DNA of 64,000 nucleotides from CBDHGY01 sp965263325 (lineage in GTDB: Bacteria; Pseudomonadota; Alphaproteobacteria; Caulobacterales; Hyphomonadaceae): contig CBDHGY010000002.1 of the NCBI GenBank assembly GCA_965263325.1, positions 620,001 to 684,000 of the forward strand, read 5' to 3'. The notes under the pieces are model-generated. The model was not told where the DNA came from. It did no database searches and was given only the letters and a program-made list of their open reading frames with translations. Every line of letters starts with the position of its first letter. The stretch's first letter is position 1. Below are positions 24,755 to 33,564 of this stretch, in pieces. Both the position numbers and the translations under genes were made by a program.

Positions 24755-26743
24755 ATGACCAAGATCAAAAAGCTTCTTATAGCTAATCGGGGTGAGATCG
24801 CTCTTCGCGTCATGCGCACAGCAAGAGAGTTAGGGATCCAAACCATTGCCGTTTACTCAGACGCCGATCGAGACTCGCCGCATGTTCACTTTGCCGACGC
24901 GGCGCTTTGTATTGGACCGCCCCCAGTTGCGGAAAGCTATCTAAATATTGACGCTATATTAAACGCTGCGCGTATTGCAAAAGCGGACGCCGTCCATCCC
25001 GGATATGGATTTTTGTCCGAGAATGCTCACTTTGCCCGGGCCGTAGAGAAGGCTGAGATGACTTTTGTTGGACCATCGGCGCACGCCATAGAAGCGATGG
25101 GCGACAAAGCCAGCGCTAAACGCGCCATGATTAAAGCGGGCGTACCTTGCATACCCGGCTACGAAGAGAAAGATCAATCGACCGAACGCTTCATCGAAGC
25201 GTCTGAAGCAATAGGCTTTCCCGTAATGGTGAAAGCATCTGCCGGTGGTGGCGGACGCGGTATGCGCCTCGTAAAAAGCGCTAATGAATTCGAGGACGCC
25301 TTAGCGCTTGCAAGGTCTGAAGCAGAAAATGCATTTGGCTCTGGTGATCTTATCCTCGAAAAGGCAATCGTTGAGCCACGCCATGTTGAGATTCAAATTT
25401 TTGCAGACTCGCAAGGCAACACTATTCATTTAGGAGAGCGCGATTGCTCTGTGCAGCGTCGACATCAAAAAGTGATCGAAGAGTCACCCTGCCCAATCAT
25501 GACCACTGAGTTGCGAGAGCGCATGGGAAAAGCTGCAATTACAGCAGCCAGAGCCGTCGAATATAGCGGAGCGGGAACAGTAGAATTTCTCTTGGACAAA
25601 GAGGGAATTTTCTACTTCTTGGAAATGAATACACGGCTACAAGTCGAGCACCCCGTGACAGAACTAGTGACAGGATTAGATTTGGTCGAGTTGCAACTGA
25701 AAGTCGCTCAGGGTGAGCCGTTGCCCGTCACTCAGGATGACGTTTTCCTCCATGGCCATGCCATTGAAGTCAGGCTTTATGCGGAAGATCCATCAAATGA
25801 TTTTCAACCCGCTACCGGGTCTGTTGTGCTTTGGGAGCGTCCAGAGGGAGACCGGATTCGATGCGACGACGGCATCGAAACGGGAGGAGCTGTTTCCCCT
25901 TTCTATGACGCTATGGTCGCCAAGATAATGGCATGGGGTGAAACAAGAGATGAGGCGCTGCATCACATCACAAACGCGTTAAACAATACGACCTTATTTG
26001 GTCCGCGCACAAATCAGGCATTCCTTGGCGTTGCAATCACGAAACCTGCATTTGCAAAAGGTGAAGCGACAACTGCCTTTATTTCTGAAAATTTTGGTGA
26101 GCCCGGATATTCTGACCCAATTCTCACCGCGAAAGACAAAGCAGCGGCAGCTTTATTACTCTACAAAGCTGAGCTGAATATTGCGCTTGCCCGATCCCTT
26201 AACATTTCCAGTGAACTCATCGAGTGGTCCAGCTCACTTCCTCAGCCAGCGACAGCAATTTTTGATACCTTAACACTGCAAACAAAAGCGGTTGGTAAAA
26301 GCCAGTTCGAAATATTGGGTCTTGGCGAACAACCGATCTGTATTTTCGTTGAGTCCGTGGACGGCAATGAAGCTAAGCTTCAAATAGACGGCGAACCAAT
26401 AACTTATACTTGGACGATGCCAGATATCGGCGCGATATGGCTCCGCAGAGGCACAGCTACCTGGTTCATTGAAGATACATCCAGGCGACTAAGTGCTTCT
26501 GAAAATGCCGATGGTGGACGATTTGTCGTGGCGAATATGCATGGAACCCTCATTGATATATTCGTGAAATCCGGTGACTTCGTTCAGGCTGGAGACCGTG
26601 TTGCCGTATTAGAAGCGATGAAGATGCAACACCAGTTGCTTGCTGAAATCGATGGGACTGTCGATGTCATCCTTGAGAAACCGGGTGCCCAATTAGCATC
26701 TGGAGCGATCATTTTGGAAATTGTCCCGGAGCAGGAGAAGTAG
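24755..26743 (+). CDS. Acyl-CoA carboxylase, biotin carboxylase/carrier (alpha) subunit
   Basis: A 662-residue protein starting at 24755, seven bases after the beta subunit stop. Biotin carboxylase covers about 1-450 (LLIANRGEIALRVMRTAREL, ASAGGGGRGMRLV for ATP, EMNTRLQVEHPVTE), then a linker domain, and a biotinyl domain with VLEAMKMQ, where Lys623 carries biotin. Length is near that of AtuF/LiuD proteins. It charges biotin with CO2 and passes it to the beta subunit. The middle region (480-580) is quite unlike that of the second alpha subunit at 41600-43489, in line with a different partner and substrate. Confidence 0.9.
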   Translation: MTKIKKLLIANRGEIALRVMRTARELGIQTIAVYSDADRDSPHVHFADAALCIGPPPVAESYLNIDAILNAARIAKADAVHPGYGFLSENAHFARAVEKAEMTFVGPSAHAIEAMGDKASAKRAMIKAGVPCIPGYEEKDQSTERFIEASEAIGFPVMVKASAGGGGRGMRLVKSANEFEDALALARSEAENAFGSGDLILEKAIVEPRHVEIQIFADSQGNTIHLGERDCSVQRRHQKVIEESPCPIMTTELRERMGKAAITAARAVEYSGAGTVEFLLDKEGIFYFLEMNTRLQVEHPVTELVTGLDLVELQLKVAQGEPLPVTQDDVFLHGHAIEVRLYAEDPSNDFQPATGSVVLWERPEGDRIRCDDGIETGGAVSPFYDAMVAKIMAWGETRDEALHHITNALNNTTLFGPRTNQAFLGVAITKPAFAKGEATTAFISENFGEPGYSDPILTAKDKAAAALLLYKAELNIALARSLNISSELIEWSSSLPQPATAIFDTLTLQTKAVGKSQFEILGLGEQPICIFVESVDGNEAKLQIDGEPITYTWTMPDIGAIWLRRGTATWFIEDTSRRLSASENADGGRFVVANMHGTLIDIFVKSGDFVQAGDRVAVLEAMKMQHQLLAEIDGTVDVILEKPGAQLASGAIILEIVPEQEK

Positions 26744-26865
26744 TCCATTTCGGCACTGAAACGGATCGGACATTGTTTTGCCCCGACGGCTGAGCTGTGG
26801 AAAAGTAAGCTTTGGGGGTGGGCAGAGAATATAGTCTAACCATTCATTGGAGCTGAGAGATCGAC

Positions 26866-28161
26866 ATGGCAGAAACAACTCATGATCGTACCGGTTGGAC
26901 CAATTGGTCCGGCAATCAATCAAACTCCGCAGCAAAATTAATCCAACCTAGAAATGAAGACGAGCTGCGTGAGATTGTAATCAACAGCGCTGGGCCAATT
27001 CGTGTGGCAGGATCCGGGCATTCATTCACACCTATTGTCTCGACAAACGGCACAATCATCAATCTGGATCATATGGGCGGCGTTATAAGTACCGATCCAG
27101 CAAATCTTCGAGCGACTGTGCGGGCTGGCGGTAGATTAAGAGACCTGTCTCCGGAGCTTGAGAAAAGCGGTCTCGCTTTCAGAAATCTTGGTGATATCAA
27201 CGTGCAGTCTTTCGCGGGCGCGAGCGCAACCGGCACGCACGGCACGGGTCAAGAATTCGGAAGCATTTCAAGTGAAATCACGGCCATTCGCATAATGACG
27301 GCAAATGGTGATATTGTTGAAGGCTCGGTAGACAATAATCCAGAGCTGATCAAAGCCGCCCAAGTTTCTGTGGGCGCACTCGGTGTCATTATCGAAGCAA
27401 CAGTGAATTTGTGCCCCTCTTATAATTTACACCGCCGCACATGGGTGGAGCCGATCGGTTCCATCTTGGAGTCGATTGAAGAAAAATGGCACTCAAATCG
27501 TAACTATGAATTCTTTTACATCCCCTTCTCTGGCTTCGGGATCAACATCCAGCATAACACAACCGATGAAGATGAAACTGAGCGCCCACCAAGTGAAGAC
27601 GAAGAAGCCCTCGCGGCTATTCGAGCAATTCGCGACAAAACTAAATGGAGCAAATTCCTTAGACGAAAATTGCTCTCGACTGGCCTAAAACGTTCCAAGG
27701 GGGAAGACGTTATCGGGCCAAGCTGGAAACTGCTAGCCTCTCCGCGAGAGACCCGCTTTAATGAAATGGAATACCATCTTCCCCCCAACACCGCATTGGA
27801 CGCTCTGAGCGAGGTGATAACATATATTGAAAAGTATCGATCCGACGTATTCTTTCCCATAGAGGTACGCAAAACGGCTGGCGACGAAGCCTGGCTCAGT
27901 CCGTTTCAAGGGGGGGCGCGGGTCTCTATTGCGGTTCACGCTGCTGGCGACGAAGACCATTCCTGGTTTTTCGAAGGGGTAGAGCCCATATTTCGGTCTG
28001 CTGGCGGACGGCCTCACTGGGGCAAATTACACTCTCTGGAATATGATGACCTGAAAGAATTGTATCCTGATTTTTCCAAATTCTTATCGCTCAGAAAAAA
28101 AATGGATCCAGCTGGGCGATTTATGACACCTTCGCTTGCGAAACTTTGGGGCGAGGTATGA
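26866..28161 (+). CDS. FAD-dependent aldonolactone oxidase-type oxidoreductase
   Basis: A 431-residue flavoprotein of the vanillyl-alcohol oxidase/PCMH superfamily. The FAD domain shows PIRVAGSGHSFTP (about 45-56), ATGTHGTG and GALGVIIEATVNL. The C-terminal part is the D-arabinono-1,4-lactone oxidase (ALO) domain with PHWGK near residue 385 and the closing LRKKMDPAGRFMTPSL. Members oxidise sugar lactones or alditols with O2 or a dehydrogenase acceptor. The stop overlaps the start of the next gene (ATGA), so the pair is translationally coupled. Substrate unknown. Confidence 0.88.
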   Translation: MAETTHDRTGWTNWSGNQSNSAAKLIQPRNEDELREIVINSAGPIRVAGSGHSFTPIVSTNGTIINLDHMGGVISTDPANLRATVRAGGRLRDLSPELEKSGLAFRNLGDINVQSFAGASATGTHGTGQEFGSISSEITAIRIMTANGDIVEGSVDNNPELIKAAQVSVGALGVIIEATVNLCPSYNLHRRTWVEPIGSILESIEEKWHSNRNYEFFYIPFSGFGINIQHNTTDEDETERPPSEDEEALAAIRAIRDKTKWSKFLRRKLLSTGLKRSKGEDVIGPSWKLLASPRETRFNEMEYHLPPNTALDALSEVITYIEKYRSDVFFPIEVRKTAGDEAWLSPFQGGARVSIAVHAAGDEDHSWFFEGVEPIFRSAGGRPHWGKLHSLEYDDLKELYPDFSKFLSLRKKMDPAGRFMTPSLAKLWGEV

Positions 28162-29342
28162 GCAATCGCGCCCCATACTTCGAGAAACTCGATGCCGGAC
28201 TAAAGGTCGCCGGCATCTATCAGCCATCTCTTGTTTTGGATCTGGACCGGCTTGATCAAAACATCGACACCCTGCTCTCACATCTTCCCGAGAAGATGGG
28301 ATACCGCATCGTTGCAAAGTCACTACCTGCCCCCAAACTACTCTCTTATATTCGCAAGAAAGCTGGCACCGACCGTTTGATGACATTTAATTTGCCTATG
28401 CTGAAAGAACTCGCAGACGAAATGCCGGACGCCCATCAACTACTGGGAAAACCGTTACCGGCGGCAGCTCTAAGTGATCTTCTAAAAACAATCGATGCTG
28501 ACAAGGCAAGCCAGATTTGCTGGCTGATCGATACAAAAAGAAGATTGAAGGAATACACGCATGTCGCACAGGAGCTGAATACGTCTCTGAACGTTGCCAT
28601 TGAATTAGACGTAGGGCTGCACCGCGGTGGCTTCGAAGTCTGCAATGAGTTGGAAGGTTCGCTGACCTTACTCCACCAAAGTAACTGCCTGCGATTTTGT
28701 GGATTCATGGGCTATGAGCCACATCTTGCATCAATTCCAAAAGCACTCGGTTGGCGCACGCGGGCTATGAAGGGAGCGTGGGCAACTTACCAGCAAGCGA
28801 CAAAAGTCGCTGCTCGCATTTTTGGCGATCATTACATGCAGACAATTGTCCGAAACACCGCGGGCAGCCCCACTTACCGGCTGTACATAGATACATCTAT
28901 TGGGAATGAAGTTTCTGTTGGATCGGCGCTGGTCAAGCCAACTGATTTCGATACCGAGCTATTAAGTGACTACGAGCCAGCCTGTTTTATTGCGGCACCC
29001 GTACTGAAATCTGTCGGCAACACACGGATGCCAGCTTTTGAATTTGCGGATGGAATAAAACGCAAGCTTTCGCCCGACTCGGCACAGACATTTTTTATTC
29101 ATGGCGGCAAATGGATGGCCAGCCCCGTCGATCCTCCTAATTTACGTTTCAACAAAATGTTCGGGCGTTCGTCTAATCAAGAAATGCTGAACGGCCCGGC
29201 TGACTTATTTCTTCAGCCAGATGATTTCGTATTCTTTAGACCACATCAAAGTGAAGCGGTATTTCTTCAATTTGGTGATATTGTTGTGGTGCGAAAAGGG
29301 ACGGTCGTCGAGAAATGGCCAACATTCAAAGTAAGTGCCTAA
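28158..29342 (+). CDS. PLP-dependent D-threonine aldolase / D-serine dehydratase-like protein
   Basis: A 394-residue protein of the alanine-racemase-fold family that includes D-threonine aldolase and D-serine dehydratase (DSD1-like). The PLP lysine is probably Lys54 in RIVAKSLPAPK; NVAIELDVGLHRGG (about 150) is the conserved metal/PLP neighbour. The C-terminal beta domain carries a late DDFVFFRPHQSEAVFLQFG, where the HxSE-like element resembles the metal-site His of the family. The start at 28158 overlaps the preceding oxidase. I recall the same two-gene pairing from actinobacteria, where its role is also unclear. Confidence 0.8.
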   Translation: MSNRAPYFEKLDAGLKVAGIYQPSLVLDLDRLDQNIDTLLSHLPEKMGYRIVAKSLPAPKLLSYIRKKAGTDRLMTFNLPMLKELADEMPDAHQLLGKPLPAAALSDLLKTIDADKASQICWLIDTKRRLKEYTHVAQELNTSLNVAIELDVGLHRGGFEVCNELEGSLTLLHQSNCLRFCGFMGYEPHLASIPKALGWRTRAMKGAWATYQQATKVAARIFGDHYMQTIVRNTAGSPTYRLYIDTSIGNEVSVGSALVKPTDFDTELLSDYEPACFIAAPVLKSVGNTRMPAFEFADGIKRKLSPDSAQTFFIHGGKWMASPVDPPNLRFNKMFGRSSNQEMLNGPADLFLQPDDFVFFRPHQSEAVFLQFGDIVVVRKGTVVEKWPTFKVSA

Positions 29343-29391
29343 CCGAACACCGCTGAAGTTCACCAACAAATCTGTGCGCGCAATAGAAACT

Positions 29392-30420
29392 TCAATCTGC
29401 GAGATGCCAGATTAACCGGTCGCTTTCAATTTCGCAGCTCACCTGCAGAAAATTGCGACCAGCATCGATAGCGCCCCTCCAGATTTCTATCCAACAGATT
29501 AGAAGGTCTTCACGGATTTCCACTTCCAAACCTCTTACGATGCGAAGACCACTTTGTATGATCTTGATCGATCCGTCATCTCTGGAAATTATTTCACAGG
29601 TATCACCCATTCCAGACATCATTGAAGCCAAAAACCCTGCGGCATCTGTTGCTGAACCATCTGATGCGCTTACAAGATCTCGAAGATGAGAGTAGTTTTG
29701 CAAGCCTACCAGCCGAGCAGATCGCTTTGCATGGCTGAGTGCCCTCTCGCGCCCAATAACTTCACATAGGGCGCCAATACCGTTTCGAACATACTCCACC
29801 GCATAATTTCTATTCGCCTTTGCGAGTCTCTCGTCACTCCACTGCGTCGCTGGCGGGGTCGGCTGCGCGGCCGGATCATATCGCGGCGGTTGCTCATTTG
29901 GTGAAAATTGTAGGCGCTCATTTTCCGGAAGGTCTTGGTCAAATTCCTTGAAATAGCCACACAGTCCAAATTGGCCCGTCACATCTTCAGAGACACAGAC
30001 GAAGCCCAAGCGGGGATTTTTTAGACTGACACCGTTTTGCGCATACCAACCGTTCAGAAATCCCCGACCGGCCTCTACCGGGATTCCGCATATGGCTGGG
30101 CCCGCATACATCCACCGCGGATAACGAAACCGAACCCAGGCTTTTTTCGGCCCCTCTTCCATATATTCGACCGAAACGCCTCCCATACTGTTTGATAGCG
30201 CATGATACTTTGCGCAAGCGACAGCATGCGGCTCTTCCGACAGTCCCAGTTTTGCAAAACTTGAAAGAAATTTCTCTTCATGCTGTCGCTGAAAAAGGCG
30301 GAACATCCAGTCATAAACAGTATTCTTGCTTTCCTCGACAGCTACCATGAGTTGCAGTCCCAGAAAATACTGGTGATGAAGATGGGCCTGCGCTTCTATT
30401 GCTCGGTTTGACCTGTTCAT
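29392..30420 (-). CDS. Unrecognised protein paired with a Rieske oxygenase
   Basis: A 342-residue soluble protein, ATG at 30420 behind AAGGA. I do not recognise the family. Visible traits are two Trp/Tyr-rich stretches (RFRYPRWMYAGPAICGIP, about 95-112, and GFLNGWYAQNG), eight Cys spread without CxxC pairs, a proline-rich linker near 185-200, and a C-terminal beta-strand-rich region ending SDRLIWHLAD. There is no signal peptide. It starts 17 bases after the Rieske gene stop on the same strand, so the two are cotranscribed. It could be a second component, chaperone or hydrolase for the oxygenation product; none of these is shown by the sequence. Confidence 0.7.
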   Translation of the reverse strand: MNRSNRAIEAQAHLHHQYFLGLQLMVAVEESKNTVYDWMFRLFQRQHEEKFLSSFAKLGLSEEPHAVACAKYHALSNSMGGVSVEYMEEGPKKAWVRFRYPRWMYAGPAICGIPVEAGRGFLNGWYAQNGVSLKNPRLGFVCVSEDVTGQFGLCGYFKEFDQDLPENERLQFSPNEQPPRYDPAAQPTPPATQWSDERLAKANRNYAVEYVRNGIGALCEVIGRERALSHAKRSARLVGLQNYSHLRDLVSASDGSATDAAGFLASMMSGMGDTCEIISRDDGSIKIIQSGLRIVRGLEVEIREDLLICWIEIWRGAIDAGRNFLQVSCEIESDRLIWHLAD

Positions 30421-30437
30421 GGAGTCCTTACAGCCTC

Positions 30438-31577
30438 TTAGCCAGCATTCTGCAAACGCGCATCAACCACCTTGTTGAACGCATCAAGAGCGCCTTCAAA
30501 CTTTCCAAACAGCATGTGCGCGTTTGCACCTGAACTTATGCTCGCTTGAATGCTTTCCCCGATTGCGAAATCCTCATCGAGTGTAACTTTGGTAATATGG
30601 TGATTTCGTTCCCAATGGTCGGATTTTCCAGCTTCCGATTTGGGTGCCAGTGTCGTCATTCTTATGCGAGTTTGTCCAGCTGATAGGGCTTCCTGATTAA
30701 TCCAGGCAATGTGGTCTTGCTGGACTAGTAGCGCGGTATTTGGAAACAGGGTGTAAAGTATCTGAGCATGATCGCGGAGCCGCCAGTTTTCACGATCTTC
30801 CGGTTTGAGGTTTGCCATGCTCGTGCGCATCAAAATGGATCGCATGTGAGACCCCAGCATTCTGTAGGATGACAAATTATCTTCAAAGTGTGGACCGATT
30901 GTCGTGCGATGGGCAACTTTGAAATGATATGCCTCGATACCGCCCTCGACGAGAATCTTCCAATTTGCATTATGTACTGGGACGTCTTGATGGGCGACAA
31001 ACATTTTATCAATGCCGAGCACTTCAAGATCACTAGCTGCTGGGCCAATATGCGCGTCTAGATCGATCGCGCCGCTCTCGTCTGCGGTAACCCAAATGAA
31101 CCCAAATCGTACATCACATTTTAATCGCTTCAATCCGAGATCGGCCTTGTCCAACCCTTCAAATCCCTCATCGAAATGCGGTGCAGCAATCAATTCCCCC
31201 GAATTTGAGTACGTCCAGGCATGATACGGACAGGAAAACCTGTATTTGCATCCGGTCTCGTCATTTACCAGACGAGTCCCTCGATGGCGGCACACATTAA
31301 TAAAAGCACTTACTTCGAGGTCTTTGCCTCGCGTAAAAAGGACCGGCAAACCAGCAACTTCTCGACGCAAAAAGTCTCCAGGCTCTGCAACTTCGCTTAT
31401 GTGCGCGGCGATCATTGGCGTCTTCCGGAAGATCCGATCACGTTCAGCCTGAAAGCGTTCTTCACTCAGATAGTGATCAACTGTATTGCGCGTTACAGCT
31501 GGATCCAAATAATGCTGCTTTTTGTTTTTTAAAGCTAACAATTCATCGATCAGTTCGAGTTCAATATTTCGATCCAT
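30438..31577 (-). CDS. Rieske non-heme iron oxygenase, alpha subunit
   Basis: A 379-residue ring-hydroxylating-type oxygenase. The Rieske cluster is bound by C96-x-H98 and C116-x2-H119 (in NVCRHRG and FSCPYHAWTY). The catalytic iron site is EAYHFKVAH in the C-terminal domain, giving two His, with a carboxylate expected later (DEDFAIGES region). The Asn usually found before the ExYH motif is replaced in LVEGGIEAYH. No ferredoxin or reductase gene lies nearby, so electrons must come from elsewhere. It is divergent from the TetR gene, across two operator-like repeats, and is followed by the unknown 342-residue protein. Confidence 0.9.
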   Translation of the reverse strand: MDRNIELELIDELLALKNKKQHYLDPAVTRNTVDHYLSEERFQAERDRIFRKTPMIAAHISEVAEPGDFLRREVAGLPVLFTRGKDLEVSAFINVCRHRGTRLVNDETGCKYRFSCPYHAWTYSNSGELIAAPHFDEGFEGLDKADLGLKRLKCDVRFGFIWVTADESGAIDLDAHIGPAASDLEVLGIDKMFVAHQDVPVHNANWKILVEGGIEAYHFKVAHRTTIGPHFEDNLSSYRMLGSHMRSILMRTSMANLKPEDRENWRLRDHAQILYTLFPNTALLVQQDHIAWINQEALSAGQTRIRMTTLAPKSEAGKSDHWERNHHITKVTLDEDFAIGESIQASISSGANAHMLFGKFEGALDAFNKVVDARLQNAG

Positions 31578-31604
31578 TGCAATTCTCCAAAAGTGGCAAT
31601 GTTA

Positions 31605-31644
31605 CTTACCGCTTGGTAAGCAACTTAACTTACCATATGGTAGG
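31605..31644. promoter_or_regulatory. Two TetR-type operators between the Rieske and TetR genes
   Basis: CTTACC-GCTT-GGTAAG (31605-31620) is a perfect 6-4-6 dyad. CTTACC-ATAT-GGTAGG (31629-31644) is the same dyad with one change. Their centres are 24 bases apart, a little over two helical turns, so two dimers could bind the same face. The sites lie between the divergent starts at 31577 and 31684. Sequence, symmetry and position make them the best candidate operators of the adjacent TetR protein. Confidence 0.8.
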
Positions 31645-31683
31645 TGTCAATTGGCTCAAGTACACACGTCCCGAAAGGTCAAA

Positions 31684-32289
31684 ATGGTAAAGGATACACG
31701 AGAGCAACTCCTGGACACCGCGGAGGCATTGTTTGCTGAGCGCGGTTTTTATGGTGTCAGCATCGCGGCAATTGCAGATCAGTTATGCCTGACAAAACAA
31801 GCCTTGCTTCATCATTTCGGCAGTAAAGAAAAACTCTACGGCGAAGTTCTCAAAAGAATATCGACCCAATACGAGTTAACGTCGTCGCAGTTGGATAGTT
31901 CAGACTCCACACCTGCAGAAAAACTCAAATCATACTTGTTGTTGATTTTCGAAAGCACACAGTCTCAAACCAATCGCAGTAAATTGCTGATGAGAGAGTT
32001 ATTGGACAATAATGAAAGAGCAGCCACAGCAGGCGCATGGTATTTAAAACCATTTCTTGATCATTTGGTCGACATGGTTCGCAACATTCCAGAATGGCAA
32101 GATGCCTCCAAAGCAGAGAACCTGGCTTTGGTCTATCAACTACTCGGTGCCATAAATTACTACGCTGTTTCAGAACCAACCCTGACCGGTATATTGGGAA
32201 CATCAGAGTTCACTCGTTTACATGAAGCCTTCCCCAAACAGCTTGAACGATTACTCGAAGCATCACTCGCGTTTCGAAAAACGGAGTAA
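31684..32289 (+). CDS. TetR-family transcriptional regulator
   Basis: The start at 31684 (MVKDTREQLLDTAEALF) has AAGG upstream and gives 201 residues; the longer frame upstream would read through the operators. The helix-turn-helix covers about 5-55 with GFYGVSIAAIADQLCLTKQALLHHFGSKEKLY. The rest is the helical ligand-binding domain with a C-terminal TetR_C-like part. It probably represses itself and the divergent Rieske operon through the repeats at 31605-31644. The ligand is likely a substrate or product of the oxygenase pathway. Confidence 0.9.
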   Translation: MVKDTREQLLDTAEALFAERGFYGVSIAAIADQLCLTKQALLHHFGSKEKLYGEVLKRISTQYELTSSQLDSSDSTPAEKLKSYLLLIFESTQSQTNRSKLLMRELLDNNERAATAGAWYLKPFLDHLVDMVRNIPEWQDASKAENLALVYQLLGAINYYAVSEPTLTGILGTSEFTRLHEAFPKQLERLLEASLAFRKTE

Positions 32290-32313
32290 TTGCGACACAC
32301 TGTAACGATGTCG

Positions 32314-33507
32314 TCAGCTCACAACCTTTGTGACGTCGTACCCATAGATGGTGTCTTGGCGCTTGTTTAAGACCTGGGGCGCAACCCTGCCCGCAAGCCA
32401 CATCGGTCCATACGCTGTCAATCGACCCGCAATTGACCGCTTGTGAAAAGTCTGTGCGTTTGCTCTTGAACCTGCTTGAACTTTGGTTGCTCTGGCATAT
32501 CGCAAAGCCTGATATTCTTTTAACGCCTCAGGTAAGGAACTATGTGATGATGCACAAGCAGCTACGGCCCACGCATCTTCTATGGCCATTGCCGCACCCT
32601 GCGCCATAAACGGAAGCATAGGGTGTGCGGCATCACCCAATATCGCAGCTCTACCAGTAACCCAGCGTTCTAGCGGCGCACGATCATATAGCGCCCATCT
32701 GTACAAACGTTCGCTCTCTTGAAGAAGCCGCGTAATAACAGGATGCCATCCAGAGAATTCTTTTAACGCCTCTTCAGAGTGACCAGGCTCTGTCCAACTT
32801 TCTTTTGTCCAAGTATCACGCTCAACTACAGCGACGAGGTTTGCCAATTTACCTCCTCGAAGCAAGTAGGTCACGGCATGTTTTCCGCGCCCCATCCAGG
32901 CGCAGACAACTGGATCGGGAACATCTGAATTTAATCGTTCCACCGGAACCACACTTCTCCACGCGACATTTCCGGTGAAGTTTGGCTTATCTGGTCCGAG
33001 CATTTGCGAGCGTATAGATGAATGAATACCGTCAGCCCCGATAAGAACATCACCAACAGATTGGCTCTGATCGGCTAATTCAATTTCCACCCGATCACTG
33101 ACGAATTTGAAAGTCTTAACTGTAGACCCGAGACGCAAAGCCCCAGGCAATCTGCACTCTACGGCCGCACGTAGAACATCAATCAGGTCTGCTCGATGAA
33201 TGTGCAGGTAGGGCGATCCCCAGCGCTGCACTGCGTTATCTCCCAATGGAGCACGAAGAAGTCGGAGACCGCTTTCGCCCATCCGAAGCTCAATACCTTC
33301 AGGTAAAAATCCTGCTTCAATTAATTGATTGCCAAGCCCCAGCACTTCAAACACTTTCATCGCGTTGGGACTAATTTGAATCCCCGCACCGACTTCTCCG
33401 AGTTGCGAGGATTGCTCAAAAATCTCTACGTTCCAGCCATGATGATGAAAGCATAGCGCAGCCGTCAAACCACTGATTCCACCACCAGCAATAATTGCCT
33501 TGCGCAT
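32314..33507 (-). CDS. FAD-dependent aromatic monooxygenase (salicylate/3-hydroxybenzoate hydroxylase type)
   Basis: A 397-residue flavoprotein hydroxylase. It has the FAD-binding GxGxxG motif (IIAGGGISGLTAAL at the N terminus), the DG motif (GADGIHSSIR, about 157) and the GD motif (AILGDAAHPMLPFMAQGAA, about 288-306). The closest named relatives by pattern are 3-hydroxybenzoate 6-hydroxylase and salicylate hydroxylase, NAD(P)H-using enzymes that add a ring hydroxyl. The start at 33507 has GGAG. It is convergent with the TetR gene (24 bases apart) and follows the SDR gene by 57 bases on the same strand. Confidence 0.88.
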   Translation of the reverse strand: MRKAIIAGGGISGLTAALCFHHHGWNVEIFEQSSQLGEVGAGIQISPNAMKVFEVLGLGNQLIEAGFLPEGIELRMGESGLRLLRAPLGDNAVQRWGSPYLHIHRADLIDVLRAAVECRLPGALRLGSTVKTFKFVSDRVEIELADQSQSVGDVLIGADGIHSSIRSQMLGPDKPNFTGNVAWRSVVPVERLNSDVPDPVVCAWMGRGKHAVTYLLRGGKLANLVAVVERDTWTKESWTEPGHSEEALKEFSGWHPVITRLLQESERLYRWALYDRAPLERWVTGRAAILGDAAHPMLPFMAQGAAMAIEDAWAVAACASSHSSLPEALKEYQALRYARATKVQAGSRANAQTFHKRSIAGRLTAYGPMWLAGRVAPQVLNKRQDTIYGYDVTKVVS

Positions 33508-33564
33508 TCTGACACTCCGAGCAGCCTTAGGTCGCGGCGAAGACCAATTTAAGCGAGGCCAGAC

